From positions 186,001 to 250,000 of the forward strand of contig NZ_ONZG01000005.1 in assembly GCF_900302455.1 (NCBI RefSeq): a stretch of 64,000 nucleotides of DNA, in the 5' to 3' direction. Each line of letters begins with the position of its first letter. Within the stretch, counting starts at the first letter, position 1. Source of the stretch: Falsiruegeria mediterranea M17. GTDB lineage: Bacteria; Pseudomonadota; Alphaproteobacteria; Rhodobacterales; Rhodobacteraceae. Position numbers and translations under genes: made by a program. Below the pieces are notes generated by a model, which ran no database searches, had not been told where the DNA came from, and saw only the letters and a program-made list of their open reading frames with translations. Of this stretch, positions 28,068 to 36,520 are shown piece by piece.

Positions 28068-29180
28068 ATGGCGCCCAAGCGTCCCAAAGGTGCGGGCGCG
28101 TTCCCGAAAGCGGTCGACACCCCCGCGCCTCAACGGCCGGATCCGGATGGGCTCTATGCGGCGCTGGATCTGGGTACAAATAGCTGTCGCATGCTGATTG
28201 CCCAACCCAAGGGCAGCGGCTTTCATGTCGTCGACAGCTTTTCAAAGTCGGTGCAATTGGGCGCCGGATTGGAACGAACGGGGCGCTTGTCCCGCTCGTC
28301 CATGGCGCGCACCGTACAGGCGCTGCGCATCTGTCAGCAAAAGCTGAAACGCAACAAGGTCAAACGGATGCGCCTGGTCGCAACCGAGGCCTGTCGCCGA
28401 GCGAAGAACGCGCGCGATTTCATCCGTCAGGTCAAACGCGAGACCGGCCTGACGCTTGAGATCATCCTGCCCGAGGAAGAAGCCCGTCTGGCGGTGATTT
28501 CCTGCGCACCACTGGTGTCGACCAAGACCGAGCAGTTGTTGGTCGTGGACATCGGTGGTGGCTCGACCGAGTTGGTGTGGATCGACCTGTCATCAGTGCC
28601 ACGTCGCGACCGTCCGGCCTCGATCACCCGCTTGCACGCGGGCTTTCATTCCGCTGACAGTCCGTTTCACGCCGCCAAGGTGGTGGATTGGATCAGCGTG
28701 CCGCTTGGTGTGGCCACTTTGCGCGATCAGTTCAACGATGTCGAAGACGACGCCGCCCGCTTTGCGTTGATGAGCTGGTTCTTTGAAGAAAACCTGGCCG
28801 ACTTCGCCCCTTACAAAGACGAGCAGGCTCGCGAAGGGTTTCAGATTGTCGGCACCAGCGGCACGGTGACGACAGTCGCTGCTTCGCACCTGGGACTGAA
28901 ACGCTATGACCGGACCAAAGTTGACGGGCTGCGCATGACATCGGATCAGATCGACAAGGTGATCCGCGGCTATCTGGAGCTTGGTCCGATAGGACGCCGC
29001 CGAGATCCGCGCATTGGCGAGGATCGGCAGGCGCTGATCATGTCTGGCTCGGCTATCTTGCAGGCACTGTTGCGCTGCTGGCCCACCGACCGGCTATCGG
29101 TTGCGGACCGGGGTCTGCGTGAGGGGCTGCTTTATGCGCAGATGAGCGGCGATGGTGTCCTCGAAGACGGCCCCTTCTGA
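28068..29180 (+). CDS. Ppx/GppA-family exopolyphosphatase
   Basis: This 370-residue cytoplasmic phosphatase hydrolyses polyphosphate ends or pppGpp. The actin-like fold motifs are YAALDLGTNSCRMLIA (about 29), the catalytic glutamate region EEEARLAV, and DIGGGSTELVWI. It is short next to E. coli Ppx because the C-terminal HD-like domain is absent. The basic, proline-rich N-terminal leader (about 25 residues) is common in alphaproteobacterial members. Divergent from phoX, so both respond to phosphate themes. It sits 63 bases before rlmE. Confidence 0.9.
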   Translation: MAPKRPKGAGAFPKAVDTPAPQRPDPDGLYAALDLGTNSCRMLIAQPKGSGFHVVDSFSKSVQLGAGLERTGRLSRSSMARTVQALRICQQKLKRNKVKRMRLVATEACRRAKNARDFIRQVKRETGLTLEIILPEEEARLAVISCAPLVSTKTEQLLVVDIGGGSTELVWIDLSSVPRRDRPASITRLHAGFHSADSPFHAAKVVDWISVPLGVATLRDQFNDVEDDAARFALMSWFFEENLADFAPYKDEQAREGFQIVGTSGTVTTVAASHLGLKRYDRTKVDGLRMTSDQIDKVIRGYLELGPIGRRRDPRIGEDRQALIMSGSAILQALLRCWPTDRLSVADRGLREGLLYAQMSGDGVLEDGPF

Positions 29181-29243
29181 TCCGGTTGAAGCCGGATGTG
29201 ATAGGCTATAAGTGAACCCGCATCGATTTCGGAGAAGCCCCGC

Positions 29244-29960
29244 ATGGCAAAGACACCTGATGGCAAGAACACCTCGGGGCGTGGACAGCGCGACCTGAAG
29301 GTCAAGGTGAAGTCCGCCCGCGGGCGCAAGCTCAGTTCAACCCGCTGGCTGCAACGGCAGTTGAACGATCCTTATGTCAAACGCGCACAGGCCGAAGGGT
29401 ACCGCGGGCGTGCGGCGTTCAAGATCTTGGAGCTGGACGAAAAGTTCCGCTTTCTGGTGCCAGGCGCTCGGGTGGTTGATCTTGGCTGTGCACCTGGAGG
29501 CTGGTTGCAGGTTGCGGTCAAACGGGTGAACGCGCTGGGCGAACGGTCCGGCAAGCGGATCGGCACTGTATTGGGCGTCGACCTGCAAGAGGTCGAACCG
29601 GTCGCAGGGGCCGAGGTTCACCAACTGGATTTCATGGACGAAGGTGCTGACGACCAAGTCAAGGAGTGGCTGGGCGGCAAGGCGGATGTGGTGATGTCGG
29701 ACATGGCGGCAGCCTCTAGCGGCCACAAGCAAACCGACCACCTGCGGATCATTTCGCTGTGCGAAGCAGCTGCCTATTTCTCATTTGACGTGCTCGAAGA
29801 AGGCGGCACATTTGTGGCCAAGGTTCTGGCTGGCGGTGCCGAGGGTGATCTACAAAAACTGCTCAAGCAGAAGTTCACCAAGGTGGCCAATGTCAAACCG
29901 CCGTCGTCGCGATCGGACAGTTCGGAAAAATTTGTGGTCGCGACCGGCTTTCGGGGCTGA
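29244..29960 (+). CDS. rlmE: 23S rRNA 2'-O-ribose U2552 methyltransferase
   Basis: RlmE/RrmJ/FtsJ methylates U2552 in the A loop of 23S rRNA late in 50S assembly, using SAM. The 238 residues include the SAM motif [16 protein letters not shown] near residue 74 and the catalytic K-D-K-E tetrad: K-type residue in the N-terminal RAAFKI segment, D in VMSDMAA, K in VAKVLAGG, and a late Glu. The start is preceded by GGAGAAGCCCCGC. It follows the Ppx/GppA gene, a frequent order in Alphaproteobacteria. The N-terminal ~25 residues are basic. Confidence 0.94.
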   Translation: MAKTPDGKNTSGRGQRDLKVKVKSARGRKLSSTRWLQRQLNDPYVKRAQAEGYRGRAAFKILELDEKFRFLVPGARVVDLGCAPGGWLQVAVKRVNALGERSGKRIGTVLGVDLQEVEPVAGAEVHQLDFMDEGADDQVKEWLGGKADVVMSDMAAASSGHKQTDHLRIISLCEAAAYFSFDVLEEGGTFVAKVLAGGAEGDLQKLLKQKFTKVANVKPPSSRSDSSEKFVVATGFRG

Positions 29961-29963
29961 CCC

Positions 29964-30203
29964 CTAGCGCGTTTTTTGCGTCCGGAACGAGGCGCTCGCC
30001 AGATGCTGCAACATCAGGCTGTCGCCCTTTGTGACGCGCGGAAAGGCCCTGCGATCGATCCGTTGTGCGGCGCGTTTGGACAGGGATTGCTGGCGCAAGA
30101 GTTCAAACAGGCGCGCGTGGCGGCCTTCGTCGTGCAAGTCTGGCGGCGGCGGCTCTACCGGAACCACCGGCAGGCCGTTTTGCGTGCGGGCAAATTCAAA
30201 CAT
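29964..30203 (-). CDS. Small hypothetical protein
   Basis: This 79-residue basic protein starts behind GAGG and ends four bases from the convergent rlmE stop. The codons are consistently G/C at the third position, like neighbouring genes, and there is no better reading across this stretch. The sequence has a proline run near residue 17 and many Arg/Gln/Ser residues. No family is recognised. The gene may be genuine or a spurious reading; the space between rlmE and the cytochrome is otherwise about 345 bases. Confidence 0.5.
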   Translation of the reverse strand: MFEFARTQNGLPVVPVEPPPPDLHDEGRHARLFELLRQQSLSKRAAQRIDRRAFPRVTKGDSLMLQHLASASFRTQKTR

Positions 30204-30305
30204 CTCGTCCTCTTTGGCAACTGGGCAGCTTTCAACACCATGGCCACCAAAGCTAAAGAAAGAATGAGAGCGATTTTGGGCAACATAGAGACCATCTCGG
30301 GCCCC

Positions 30306-32219
30306 TTAGCGCGACAGTTCCTCTTGTAATTGCAACAAAGCCGGATCCCCTGGGACAGTATTCAGGGCTTCGATCAACACCCGTCGCGCCGCTTGCGGCC
30401 CGCCGTTGATATGGGCCAATCGTACCAGCATCGGCCAGGCCTCGGCTCGCTGCGGGTCCATCTCGACCACCTCGCGAAAGGCCCGCTCTGCCGCCTGCGC
30501 GTTGCGCATGGTCAAGGCCAGCCCGCCCAGAACCAGATGCGTTTCCGGAAAGTCGAGCCGCGTTCTGAGCGAGCGCTGCCAATCCTGTACCCCGGCCCCC
30601 ACCACTGCTTGCTGGCTGCGGGTCATCGACGTTTGCGGCACATTCAGAACCGCCTTGGCCGCCGCGATCCGAACTGAACGCACGGGATCGCCGAGAACCG
30701 GCATCAAACGCTGCAGCCGCTCTTCGGGCGGGGCCGCTTGTTGCAGGCTGGCGGCACTTGCACGGACCAGCGGATCCGGCGCACCAAGCAGGTTGGCCGT
30801 CTGCCCTGCCAAGTCAGCCGAGGCCGCGCCCTGTAACAGATAGAGCGCCGTGGCCCGTACGATCCCCGCGTGCCCCTCGTCCAACGCGATCCCCAACAGA
30901 TCACCCGACGCGCGGATCGGATCAATCTGTGCGCGGGCAAAGGCCGAACCAAAATGCGGCTGGCGGTGTTTGGTGTCCGGGAACCATTCGGCAATGCGAG
31001 ATGCGGCCCAGGCCGGGTCTTTGTCTTCGTGACAAGTGGTACACGTGTCCGGCGCGCCGGTTTCAGACGACAGATCAGGCCGCGGAATGCGGAAGCTGTG
31101 ATCGCTGCGCACGTCCACCTGCATATAGGTCTTCTCGGGCATGTGACAGTTGCGGCACTGCGCGCCTTCGCTCCCCTCTGGATGATGGTGATGTTCCGGG
31201 CTGTCATAGTCCGCGATCGGCAGACTTGGGAAATCCGGGTTGCCTGCCAACGAATGGCATTGCGTGCAAACAGCGGTGCCTTCGGCGCGCAACTCACCAC
31301 TGTGCGGCTCGTGGCAGTTCATGCAAGTCACGCCCTTGGCGTACATCTTGGATTGCAGGAACGAGCCATAGACATAGACCTCATCCAGCATCTGACCATC
31401 CGGGTAATAGAGCCCCGGCCGCAGCAGGCTGAGGGCATAGGTCTGGTGATAGGGTGTTCCGGACAGCGGGTTGCCATCCTCCAACGCTTCGCGGCGCGAA
31501 TGACAGCTGGCGCATTGCTGGATCGCCGCCTCCTTGTCGGTCCAATCCATGGGGAAGCCAGTTTCGGTCAGCCCGGCAGGAGGGGTTTTGCCTGTGGTCC
31601 ATTCGATATGAGCAGAAGCTGGCCCATGGCAGGCCTCACACCCCACCCCGATCTCGGCCTGGGTCGAGCGATAGCTGCGGGTTTGCGGACCATAGTTGCG
31701 CTTGTATCCAGTGGCGTGGCATTCGGCACAGCGGGCGTTCCAGTTCTTGTAGGGCCCGGTCCAATGCAACCCGTCATTGGGCGGCAGGTCTTGATCGGGG
31801 TAAAGATGCCCCCACTCCTGACGCTCGGTGTCCCAAAAGACATCAAAGCTCTGCAATCGCCCATTTCCGGTCTCGAACAGGTACTGCTGCAAGGGTTCGA
31901 TCCCCGCAACTGTATGAGCCTTGTAGTCGGTCGTGACCCCATCCTTTTCCGTGACCTTTGCAAAATAGTCTGCACCATCGGTCGAAAACTCAACCTCCAT
32001 CCCGTCGTGCACAAACCTTGTGCCGTCAAAATCCCCCTTCACGGATTGGGCAGAGGGCGTCATCCAGGCCTGCGCATGGTGCGAGCGATCCCACTCTTGC
32101 GCTGCGTCTTCATGGCAGTCACGGCATGTCTCAGAGCCAACGTAGGAAGGCGCGTCTTGGGCGTGCAGCACACCAAAGGGCGCAATCGCAAGCAAGAGGA
32201 CGAACAGAAATGTCTTCAT
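30306..32219 (-). CDS. Eight-haem c-type cytochrome with repeat tail
   Basis: This 637-residue exported protein has a signal peptide (hydrophobic run ending VLHAQ, residues 1-21) and eight CxxCH haem motifs between about residues 30 and 410: CRDCH, CAECH, CEACH, CASCH, CMNCH, CTQCH, CRNCH, CTTCH. The rest (about 425-637) carries HEAT- and TPR-like helical repeats (for example VRIAAAKAVLNV and ERAFREVVEMDPQRAEAWPMLVRLAH). It is periplasmic and presumably passes electrons; the role is unknown. The ATG at 32219 is chosen since the signal peptide starts there. No dedicated partner such as a NapC or cytochrome-maturation gene is adjacent. Confidence 0.9.
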   Translation of the reverse strand: MKTFLFVLLLAIAPFGVLHAQDAPSYVGSETCRDCHEDAAQEWDRSHHAQAWMTPSAQSVKGDFDGTRFVHDGMEVEFSTDGADYFAKVTEKDGVTTDYKAHTVAGIEPLQQYLFETGNGRLQSFDVFWDTERQEWGHLYPDQDLPPNDGLHWTGPYKNWNARCAECHATGYKRNYGPQTRSYRSTQAEIGVGCEACHGPASAHIEWTTGKTPPAGLTETGFPMDWTDKEAAIQQCASCHSRREALEDGNPLSGTPYHQTYALSLLRPGLYYPDGQMLDEVYVYGSFLQSKMYAKGVTCMNCHEPHSGELRAEGTAVCTQCHSLAGNPDFPSLPIADYDSPEHHHHPEGSEGAQCRNCHMPEKTYMQVDVRSDHSFRIPRPDLSSETGAPDTCTTCHEDKDPAWAASRIAEWFPDTKHRQPHFGSAFARAQIDPIRASGDLLGIALDEGHAGIVRATALYLLQGAASADLAGQTANLLGAPDPLVRASAASLQQAAPPEERLQRLMPVLGDPVRSVRIAAAKAVLNVPQTSMTRSQQAVVGAGVQDWQRSLRTRLDFPETHLVLGGLALTMRNAQAAERAFREVVEMDPQRAEAWPMLVRLAHINGGPQAARRVLIEALNTVPGDPALLQLQEELSR

Positions 32220-32261
32220 TGAAATTTGGCTTTCTTGGCTGATGCGAAAGTGGGGCACGGG

Positions 32262-33125
32262 CTATAATCGATCCTCGGCCCCGGCCCTCAGGTCGATCAG
32301 GGCACCGTTGTATTCCGCCCCCAGGATCAGGATTGCAGAGTTGAGATATAAGAAGATAAGCGCCGCCATGGCGCCGGCAAGCCCGGCATAGGTGGCGCTG
32401 TAGACAGCAAATTTACCGAGGTAGTAGGAAAACCCCCAGCCCGCAGCAGCCCAAAGCGCAAGCGTCAGCAGCACGCCGGGCAAAATCTGAACAAGATTGT
32501 GCCGTCGACCCGGCAGAACCATATGGCAGGCCATTACGCCACCCGCAGGGATGGCTACGATAAAGATCCAGCTCAGCCGCTCTTTCGACACCCAGTTGGG
32601 CGTCTCGCCGGGAATGGCCTCGGCCACCAAGGTGGCGTAGATTGGAAAGACGACCTCGATCGCTGCGGTGATGATCAGGATGGCACCGCCCGCCACGACC
32701 AGAGCGATACACAAGAGCCGCGCCTGCCAGAACGGGCGCATGTCCACGTCGTGATAAGCCCGTGTCATCGCCTCGCGCACGGCATCCACACCGTTCGAGG
32801 CAAAATAGATCGCCAGCAGGCCACCCACGGTCATCACCTGCGTGCTGGCGCCTGCCAAAACCGCCTTGAGCTCGGTCTCTATCGGGTCTGCGACCGCTTC
32901 TGGCCAGGTGCCAAAGATCAGCTCGATCAGATCCTCGGTGATCAGATCGTGCGATAGGCTGCCTGCCAGGGCCACGACGAACAGAATAAAGGGAAACAGC
33001 GCCAGCATCATCGACATGGCGACATGGCTGCTCATCACCCAGCCCCCCTTTTGGGCAAAGCGGTAAAAGGCCAGTCCAAAGGCGCGGAGCGGATCGGGAA
33101 TTGCTGGATTGGCAAGCAGGCTCAT
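32262..33125 (-). CDS. YihY/BrkB-family inner-membrane protein
   Basis: This is a 287-residue membrane protein with about six transmembrane helices. The pattern GWVMSSHVAMSMMLALFPFILFVVA near the start and TYAGLAGAMAALIFLYLNSAILILGAEYN near the end are characteristic of the YihY family (once misnamed ribonuclease BN). Function is unknown. The start at ATG 33125 is preferred to GTG 33140, but neither shows a good Shine-Dalgarno. It lies 40 bases after the AI-2E-type gene in the same direction. Confidence 0.87.
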   Translation of the reverse strand: MSLLANPAIPDPLRAFGLAFYRFAQKGGWVMSSHVAMSMMLALFPFILFVVALAGSLSHDLITEDLIELIFGTWPEAVADPIETELKAVLAGASTQVMTVGGLLAIYFASNGVDAVREAMTRAYHDVDMRPFWQARLLCIALVVAGGAILIITAAIEVVFPIYATLVAEAIPGETPNWVSKERLSWIFIVAIPAGGVMACHMVLPGRRHNLVQILPGVLLTLALWAAAGWGFSYYLGKFAVYSATYAGLAGAMAALIFLYLNSAILILGAEYNGALIDLRAGAEDRL

Positions 33126-33164
33126 AGGATCAGGATACACCCAAGCAAGGATCCGCGCACGGGG

Positions 33165-34253
33165 TCAGGATTGGTCATCTTCTCCCTCCAGCGCCTCGGT
33201 GTTGCCGACAGACTCGGCCAAGGTTTGCCAAATGGTCACAAATAGCCCCGCCAGTACCGGTCCCAAGACCAGCCCCGACGCGCCGAACAGACCAAGACCA
33301 CCCAGGGTCGAGATCAGGATCATCACGTCGTGCAGCTTGGCGTCACGCCCGACCAAGATCGGACGCAGCACATTGTCGATGGTCGAGACCACAAGCGCCG
33401 CCCAAATGGCAAGGCCGGCGGCGGCCACATAGGCCCCCTCGATCGCCAGATAGGCAGCACCAATAAAGATCACCACCGGCGCGCCAAGGCCCGGCAGAAC
33501 AGCCGCCACCATCATCACCACCGACCAAAAGGCCGCCCCCTCGATCCCTGCGATCCAAAAACTGATGCCACCCAGCATCCCTTGGATGAACGCAATGGAA
33601 AGTGTCCCCTTGATCGTTGCCCGGCTGACCGAGACGATGCGCTCGTGCAGTTTGGCTTGGGTTTCCGGGCGCAGACCGGTGTAGCGCAGCACCTGCACCA
33701 TAATCGGGGTTTCGAACTGCAAAAAGAAAAAGAGCGAATAGAAGTAGACGAAGAGGCTCAGAAAAAACGTTGCAGCCCCCACCGTGACCTGCCCGACCGA
33801 GGCGACAAAGAACCGCGCGACCGCTTGCAGGATCGTGCCCATACGTTCGGTGATCTTTTGGCGGATGTCTTCGAAATCAATCTCGAAGGGCACCCAGCTG
33901 GGCAAAGTGAAGGTTGTTGGATTGTTCGACAAATCAGTCGCAAAATGGCCGACGTTATTGACCAGAGCACTGGCCTGGCTAATGGCCAGAATGATCAGCG
34001 CAAACAAGGGCGCGATCACCAGAAACATCAACGACATTAAGGTGATCAGGCTGCCAGTGTTGCGCCGTCCGCCCAGAAACGCCACGATCTTGCGGTTCAT
34101 CGGCTGCGCCATGGCGCCCGTGATTGCCGCCAATGCAAGCGGCACCAGGAACCCCAAAGTCATCTGCACAAATGTGACCGTGATCAGCAAAGTGATCAGG
34201 ATCAGGGCCAACCACCGCCAATTGTCGGCAAGGTCCGGTTTTGATTGGATCAT
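33165..34253 (-). CDS. AI-2E family transporter (leftward copy)
   Basis: This 362-residue protein of the AI-2E/PerM superfamily has about eight transmembrane helices (hydrophobic from residue 15 onwards) and a large loop (about 115-170) before the conserved second half (GLRPETQAKLHERIVSVSRATIKGTLSIAFIQGMLGG). These proteins are often named for autoinducer-2 export but most are of unknown substrate, some being Na+/H+ antiporters. The ATG at 34253 has AAGGA upstream. It is a distant paralogue of the rightward copy 380 bases away. Confidence 0.88.
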   Translation of the reverse strand: MIQSKPDLADNWRWLALILITLLITVTFVQMTLGFLVPLALAAITGAMAQPMNRKIVAFLGGRRNTGSLITLMSLMFLVIAPLFALIILAISQASALVNNVGHFATDLSNNPTTFTLPSWVPFEIDFEDIRQKITERMGTILQAVARFFVASVGQVTVGAATFFLSLFVYFYSLFFFLQFETPIMVQVLRYTGLRPETQAKLHERIVSVSRATIKGTLSIAFIQGMLGGISFWIAGIEGAAFWSVVMMVAAVLPGLGAPVVIFIGAAYLAIEGAYVAAAGLAIWAALVVSTIDNVLRPILVGRDAKLHDVMILISTLGGLGLFGASGLVLGPVLAGLFVTIWQTLAESVGNTEALEGEDDQS

Positions 34254-34384
34254 TCCCTGTCCTTCCCGCACCTTCAAACAAACATGATAACGCACGGGAA
34301 TAGTTGCATTTTATTCACACGCGATGCAACATCATATCAGAATTCCAATACCTTTTTTCCAATGATTCTATGCAGGAGCATGTC

Positions 34385-34624
34385 ATGTCCGAATTTGACG
34401 ACTGGGTGGCTGACCTCAAACAGAAGCGCGATGAGTTGAAGGTCAAGCTTCACCTCGCCAGCAAAGATGCCGAAGACGAATGGGACAATCTGGTTTCGGA
34501 TTGGGACAAATTCGTGCGGGAAACCCAGCTGGACAAATCCGCCGAAGAGGTGGGCGAAGCGGCCAAGGAACTGGGCCTGCGCATGAAAGCGGCCTTTGAC
34601 CGCATGAAGCAAGCCAAGGACTGA
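34385..34624 (+). CDS. Small helical hypothetical protein
   Basis: This 79-residue acidic/basic protein is predicted to be nearly all alpha-helix (MSEFDDWVADLKQKRDELKV and onward), perhaps a coiled coil, with no signal or transmembrane segment. AGGAG lies six bases before the start, which excludes the longer reading from 34304. It opens the ten-gene operon, nine bases before an AI-2E-type gene. No family is recognised. Confidence 0.72.
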   Translation: MSEFDDWVADLKQKRDELKVKLHLASKDAEDEWDNLVSDWDKFVRETQLDKSAEEVGEAAKELGLRMKAAFDRMKQAKD

Positions 34625-34633
34625 TCCACGATC

Positions 34634-35713
34634 ATGACGTCCCATGATCCCTCACCCGTCGGTTCGATCCGCCCGCGCCTGTCCACATGTCGCGATATCG
34701 CGATCATCATGGCGCTTGTGGTCTGGGGGCTGTACATGGGTTCGGGGTTTTTGATCCCGCTTACGCTGGCGTTGCTGGTCTATGTATTGATCATCGCGGT
34801 CGCGGATCGCGTAGCGGGGCGGTTTGTGCCGGTGTGGCTGGCCAATCTGATCGGCATCGCCGTGGTGCTGACCGGTCTGTTTGCGGTGATGTTTGTCCTG
34901 GGCAATCAGGCAACGCAGTTTGCCCGCGCGGTACCCACCTATGAAACCCAGTTTGATACGGCCGTAAACCGCGTGGTTGCCCTGGTGGGCAACGATGTGA
35001 CGAAATTCATCCGCGACCACCTGATCAACATCGACATGTCGATAATTGCACGCAGCGCTTTTGGTGGCGCGACGTCCTTTCTCAATACCTTCCTGCTGAT
35101 CTCGCTTTACGTCTTCTTCATGATGGCTGAGCGGGTCATTTTTCGCGACAAGCTGCGCCTTGCTGCCAATGACGTGGAACTGGGGCGCGAGCTGTCCTCG
35201 ATGATGGCGGCGATCTCACACAGCCTGCAAGCTTATGTGGGCGTCAAAACATTTGTAAGCGTCCTAACTTCGCTGATCAGCTACTCGGTCTTTCGCTGGC
35301 TCGATCTGGAATATGCCGAAACCTGGGCGGTGCTGACCTTTGCGCTGAACTTCATCCCTTCGATCGGCTCGATCGTGGCGGTGGTGTTCCCCGCAATGGT
35401 GTCACTGGTGCAGTTCGACACCATCACGCCGTTTCTGGTCATTGTGCTTTTTTGCGGCACAGTTCAATTCATGATCGGCAACTTTCTGGACCCGGCCCTG
35501 TTGGGTCGCTCGCTCAACATGTCGACCTTCATGGTGATCATCGCACTGACGTTCTGGAGCGCTGTCTGGGGCGTGATTGGCGCATTCCTGAGCGTGCCGT
35601 TGACAGTCTGCATCCTGATCGTCTTCAGCCATATCCCCGCCCTCAGGCCGCTGGCCATTCTCATGTCCAAGGACGGGGAATTGCTGACGGCAGCCCCCAA
35701 AACACCGGAGTGA
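34634..35713 (+). CDS. AI-2E family transporter (rightward copy)
   Basis: This is a 359-residue integral membrane protein. Features are a hydrophobic N-terminal hairpin (about 20-75), a soluble loop (about 85-130), and the family signature near 195-250 (LQAYVGVKTFVSVLTSLISYSVF) followed by FALNFIPSIGSIVAVVFP and FLDPALLGRSLNMSTF. Substrate is unknown. It is second in the operon that leads to MoxR and the Bat genes. Its presence ahead of YqjD/YqjE-like proteins suggests a cell-envelope function for the whole unit. Confidence 0.88.
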   Translation: MTSHDPSPVGSIRPRLSTCRDIAIIMALVVWGLYMGSGFLIPLTLALLVYVLIIAVADRVAGRFVPVWLANLIGIAVVLTGLFAVMFVLGNQATQFARAVPTYETQFDTAVNRVVALVGNDVTKFIRDHLINIDMSIIARSAFGGATSFLNTFLLISLYVFFMMAERVIFRDKLRLAANDVELGRELSSMMAAISHSLQAYVGVKTFVSVLTSLISYSVFRWLDLEYAETWAVLTFALNFIPSIGSIVAVVFPAMVSLVQFDTITPFLVIVLFCGTVQFMIGNFLDPALLGRSLNMSTFMVIIALTFWSAVWGVIGAFLSVPLTVCILIVFSHIPALRPLAILMSKDGELLTAAPKTPE

Positions 35714-35717
35714 TCCA

Positions 35718-36017
35718 ATGGCCACCAAAGCCCAGCTCGAGGCCGAACTGGCCGAACTCAAATCCCAACTGGCGGCCTCGGACGCCAAGCCAGCGCCCAA
35801 ACCGGCCCCCGAGCCGGAATCGGAACCTGAACACGGCGATGAGCAATCGGCCTTTGCCGCTCTGCTCAAGGAACATGGGGTCGACACCCAGGACATCGAC
35901 GCCCTGTGGGCTCAGTTTTCATCCGAGCTGAGCGACCTACCTGAAAAGAAACCGCTTTTGACCGCTGTTGCAGCCTTTGGCCTGGGGTTTGCCCTGGGCC
36001 GGATGTCCAAGTCGTAA
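35718..36017 (+). CDS. YqjD/ElaB-like membrane-anchored protein
   Basis: This 99-residue protein has a helical N-terminal half (MATKAQLEAELAELKSQLAA), a proline/glutamate-rich linker (KPAPKPAPEPESEPE) and a hydrophobic C terminus (PLLTAVAAFGLGFALGRMSKS) like the membrane tail of ElaB/YqjD/DUF883 proteins, which can bind ribosomes. The pairing with the next gene mirrors yqjD-yqjE of E. coli. It lies four bases past the AI-2E-type stop. The family call is moderate because the soluble half is poorly conserved. Confidence 0.65.
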   Translation: MATKAQLEAELAELKSQLAASDAKPAPKPAPEPESEPEHGDEQSAFAALLKEHGVDTQDIDALWAQFSSELSDLPEKKPLLTAVAAFGLGFALGRMSKS

Positions 36018-36030
36018 GGAGAAGAAAGCC

Positions 36031-36492
36031 ATGAACCGGATCAGCCGCAACCTGACCATTCTCTTTCGAACCGAACGCCTGATCGCGCGGCGGCAGATGG
36101 CTGTTTTACGTGCGCAGACCGGGTTGGTGGCCTTTGCCGGGCTGGTCGCGGGCATCGCCATCATCATGCTGAATGTTGCGATCTTTTATGCGCTTGGCAC
36201 TGTCATGGCCGCGCATTACGCCGCCCTGATCGTAGCCCTTGGAAATGCGATGGTGGCTTTGGTGCTGGTGGCAATCGCCAGCCGCATGAGCGCCGAGAAA
36301 GAGTTGGAGCCCGCCACCGAGGTGCGCGACATGGCCCTGGCCGAGATCGAGGCCGACCTGAACGAGGTCGCTGACGAGGCCCGAGAGCTGACCCGCAATG
36401 TCAGCCGTATGGCGCGCGATCCCCTGGGCACGGCCCTGCCCGCCTTGATCGGCCCGCTGCTGTCGCTGCTGCTGAAATCCAAAGACAAATAG
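36031..36492 (+). CDS. Phage-holin-family/YqjE-like membrane protein
   Basis: This 153-residue protein has two transmembrane segments (about 25-50 and 58-80) followed by a long soluble helix (about 85-135) and a short hydrophobic end. This layout matches the YqjE/putative holin-X family, which in chromosomal operons is not a phage lysis protein. The start at 36031 has AGGAG upstream; the longer reading from 35968 overlaps the previous gene. It follows the YqjD-like gene. Confidence 0.7.
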   Translation: MNRISRNLTILFRTERLIARRQMAVLRAQTGLVAFAGLVAGIAIIMLNVAIFYALGTVMAAHYAALIVALGNAMVALVLVAIASRMSAEKELEPATEVRDMALAEIEADLNEVADEARELTRNVSRMARDPLGTALPALIGPLLSLLLKSKDK

Positions 36493-36520
36493 TTTTTCAT
36501 TTTTTCGAAACGGACATGTC

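Noticed and set aside
32259-32261. GTG start at 32258 for the multihaem cytochrome
   Set aside because: It would add residues ahead of a good signal peptide; ATG 32219 is preferred.
36031-36492. Phage holin or prophage remnant
   Set aside because: No phage genes nearby; the YqjD/YqjE-like pairing explains it better.
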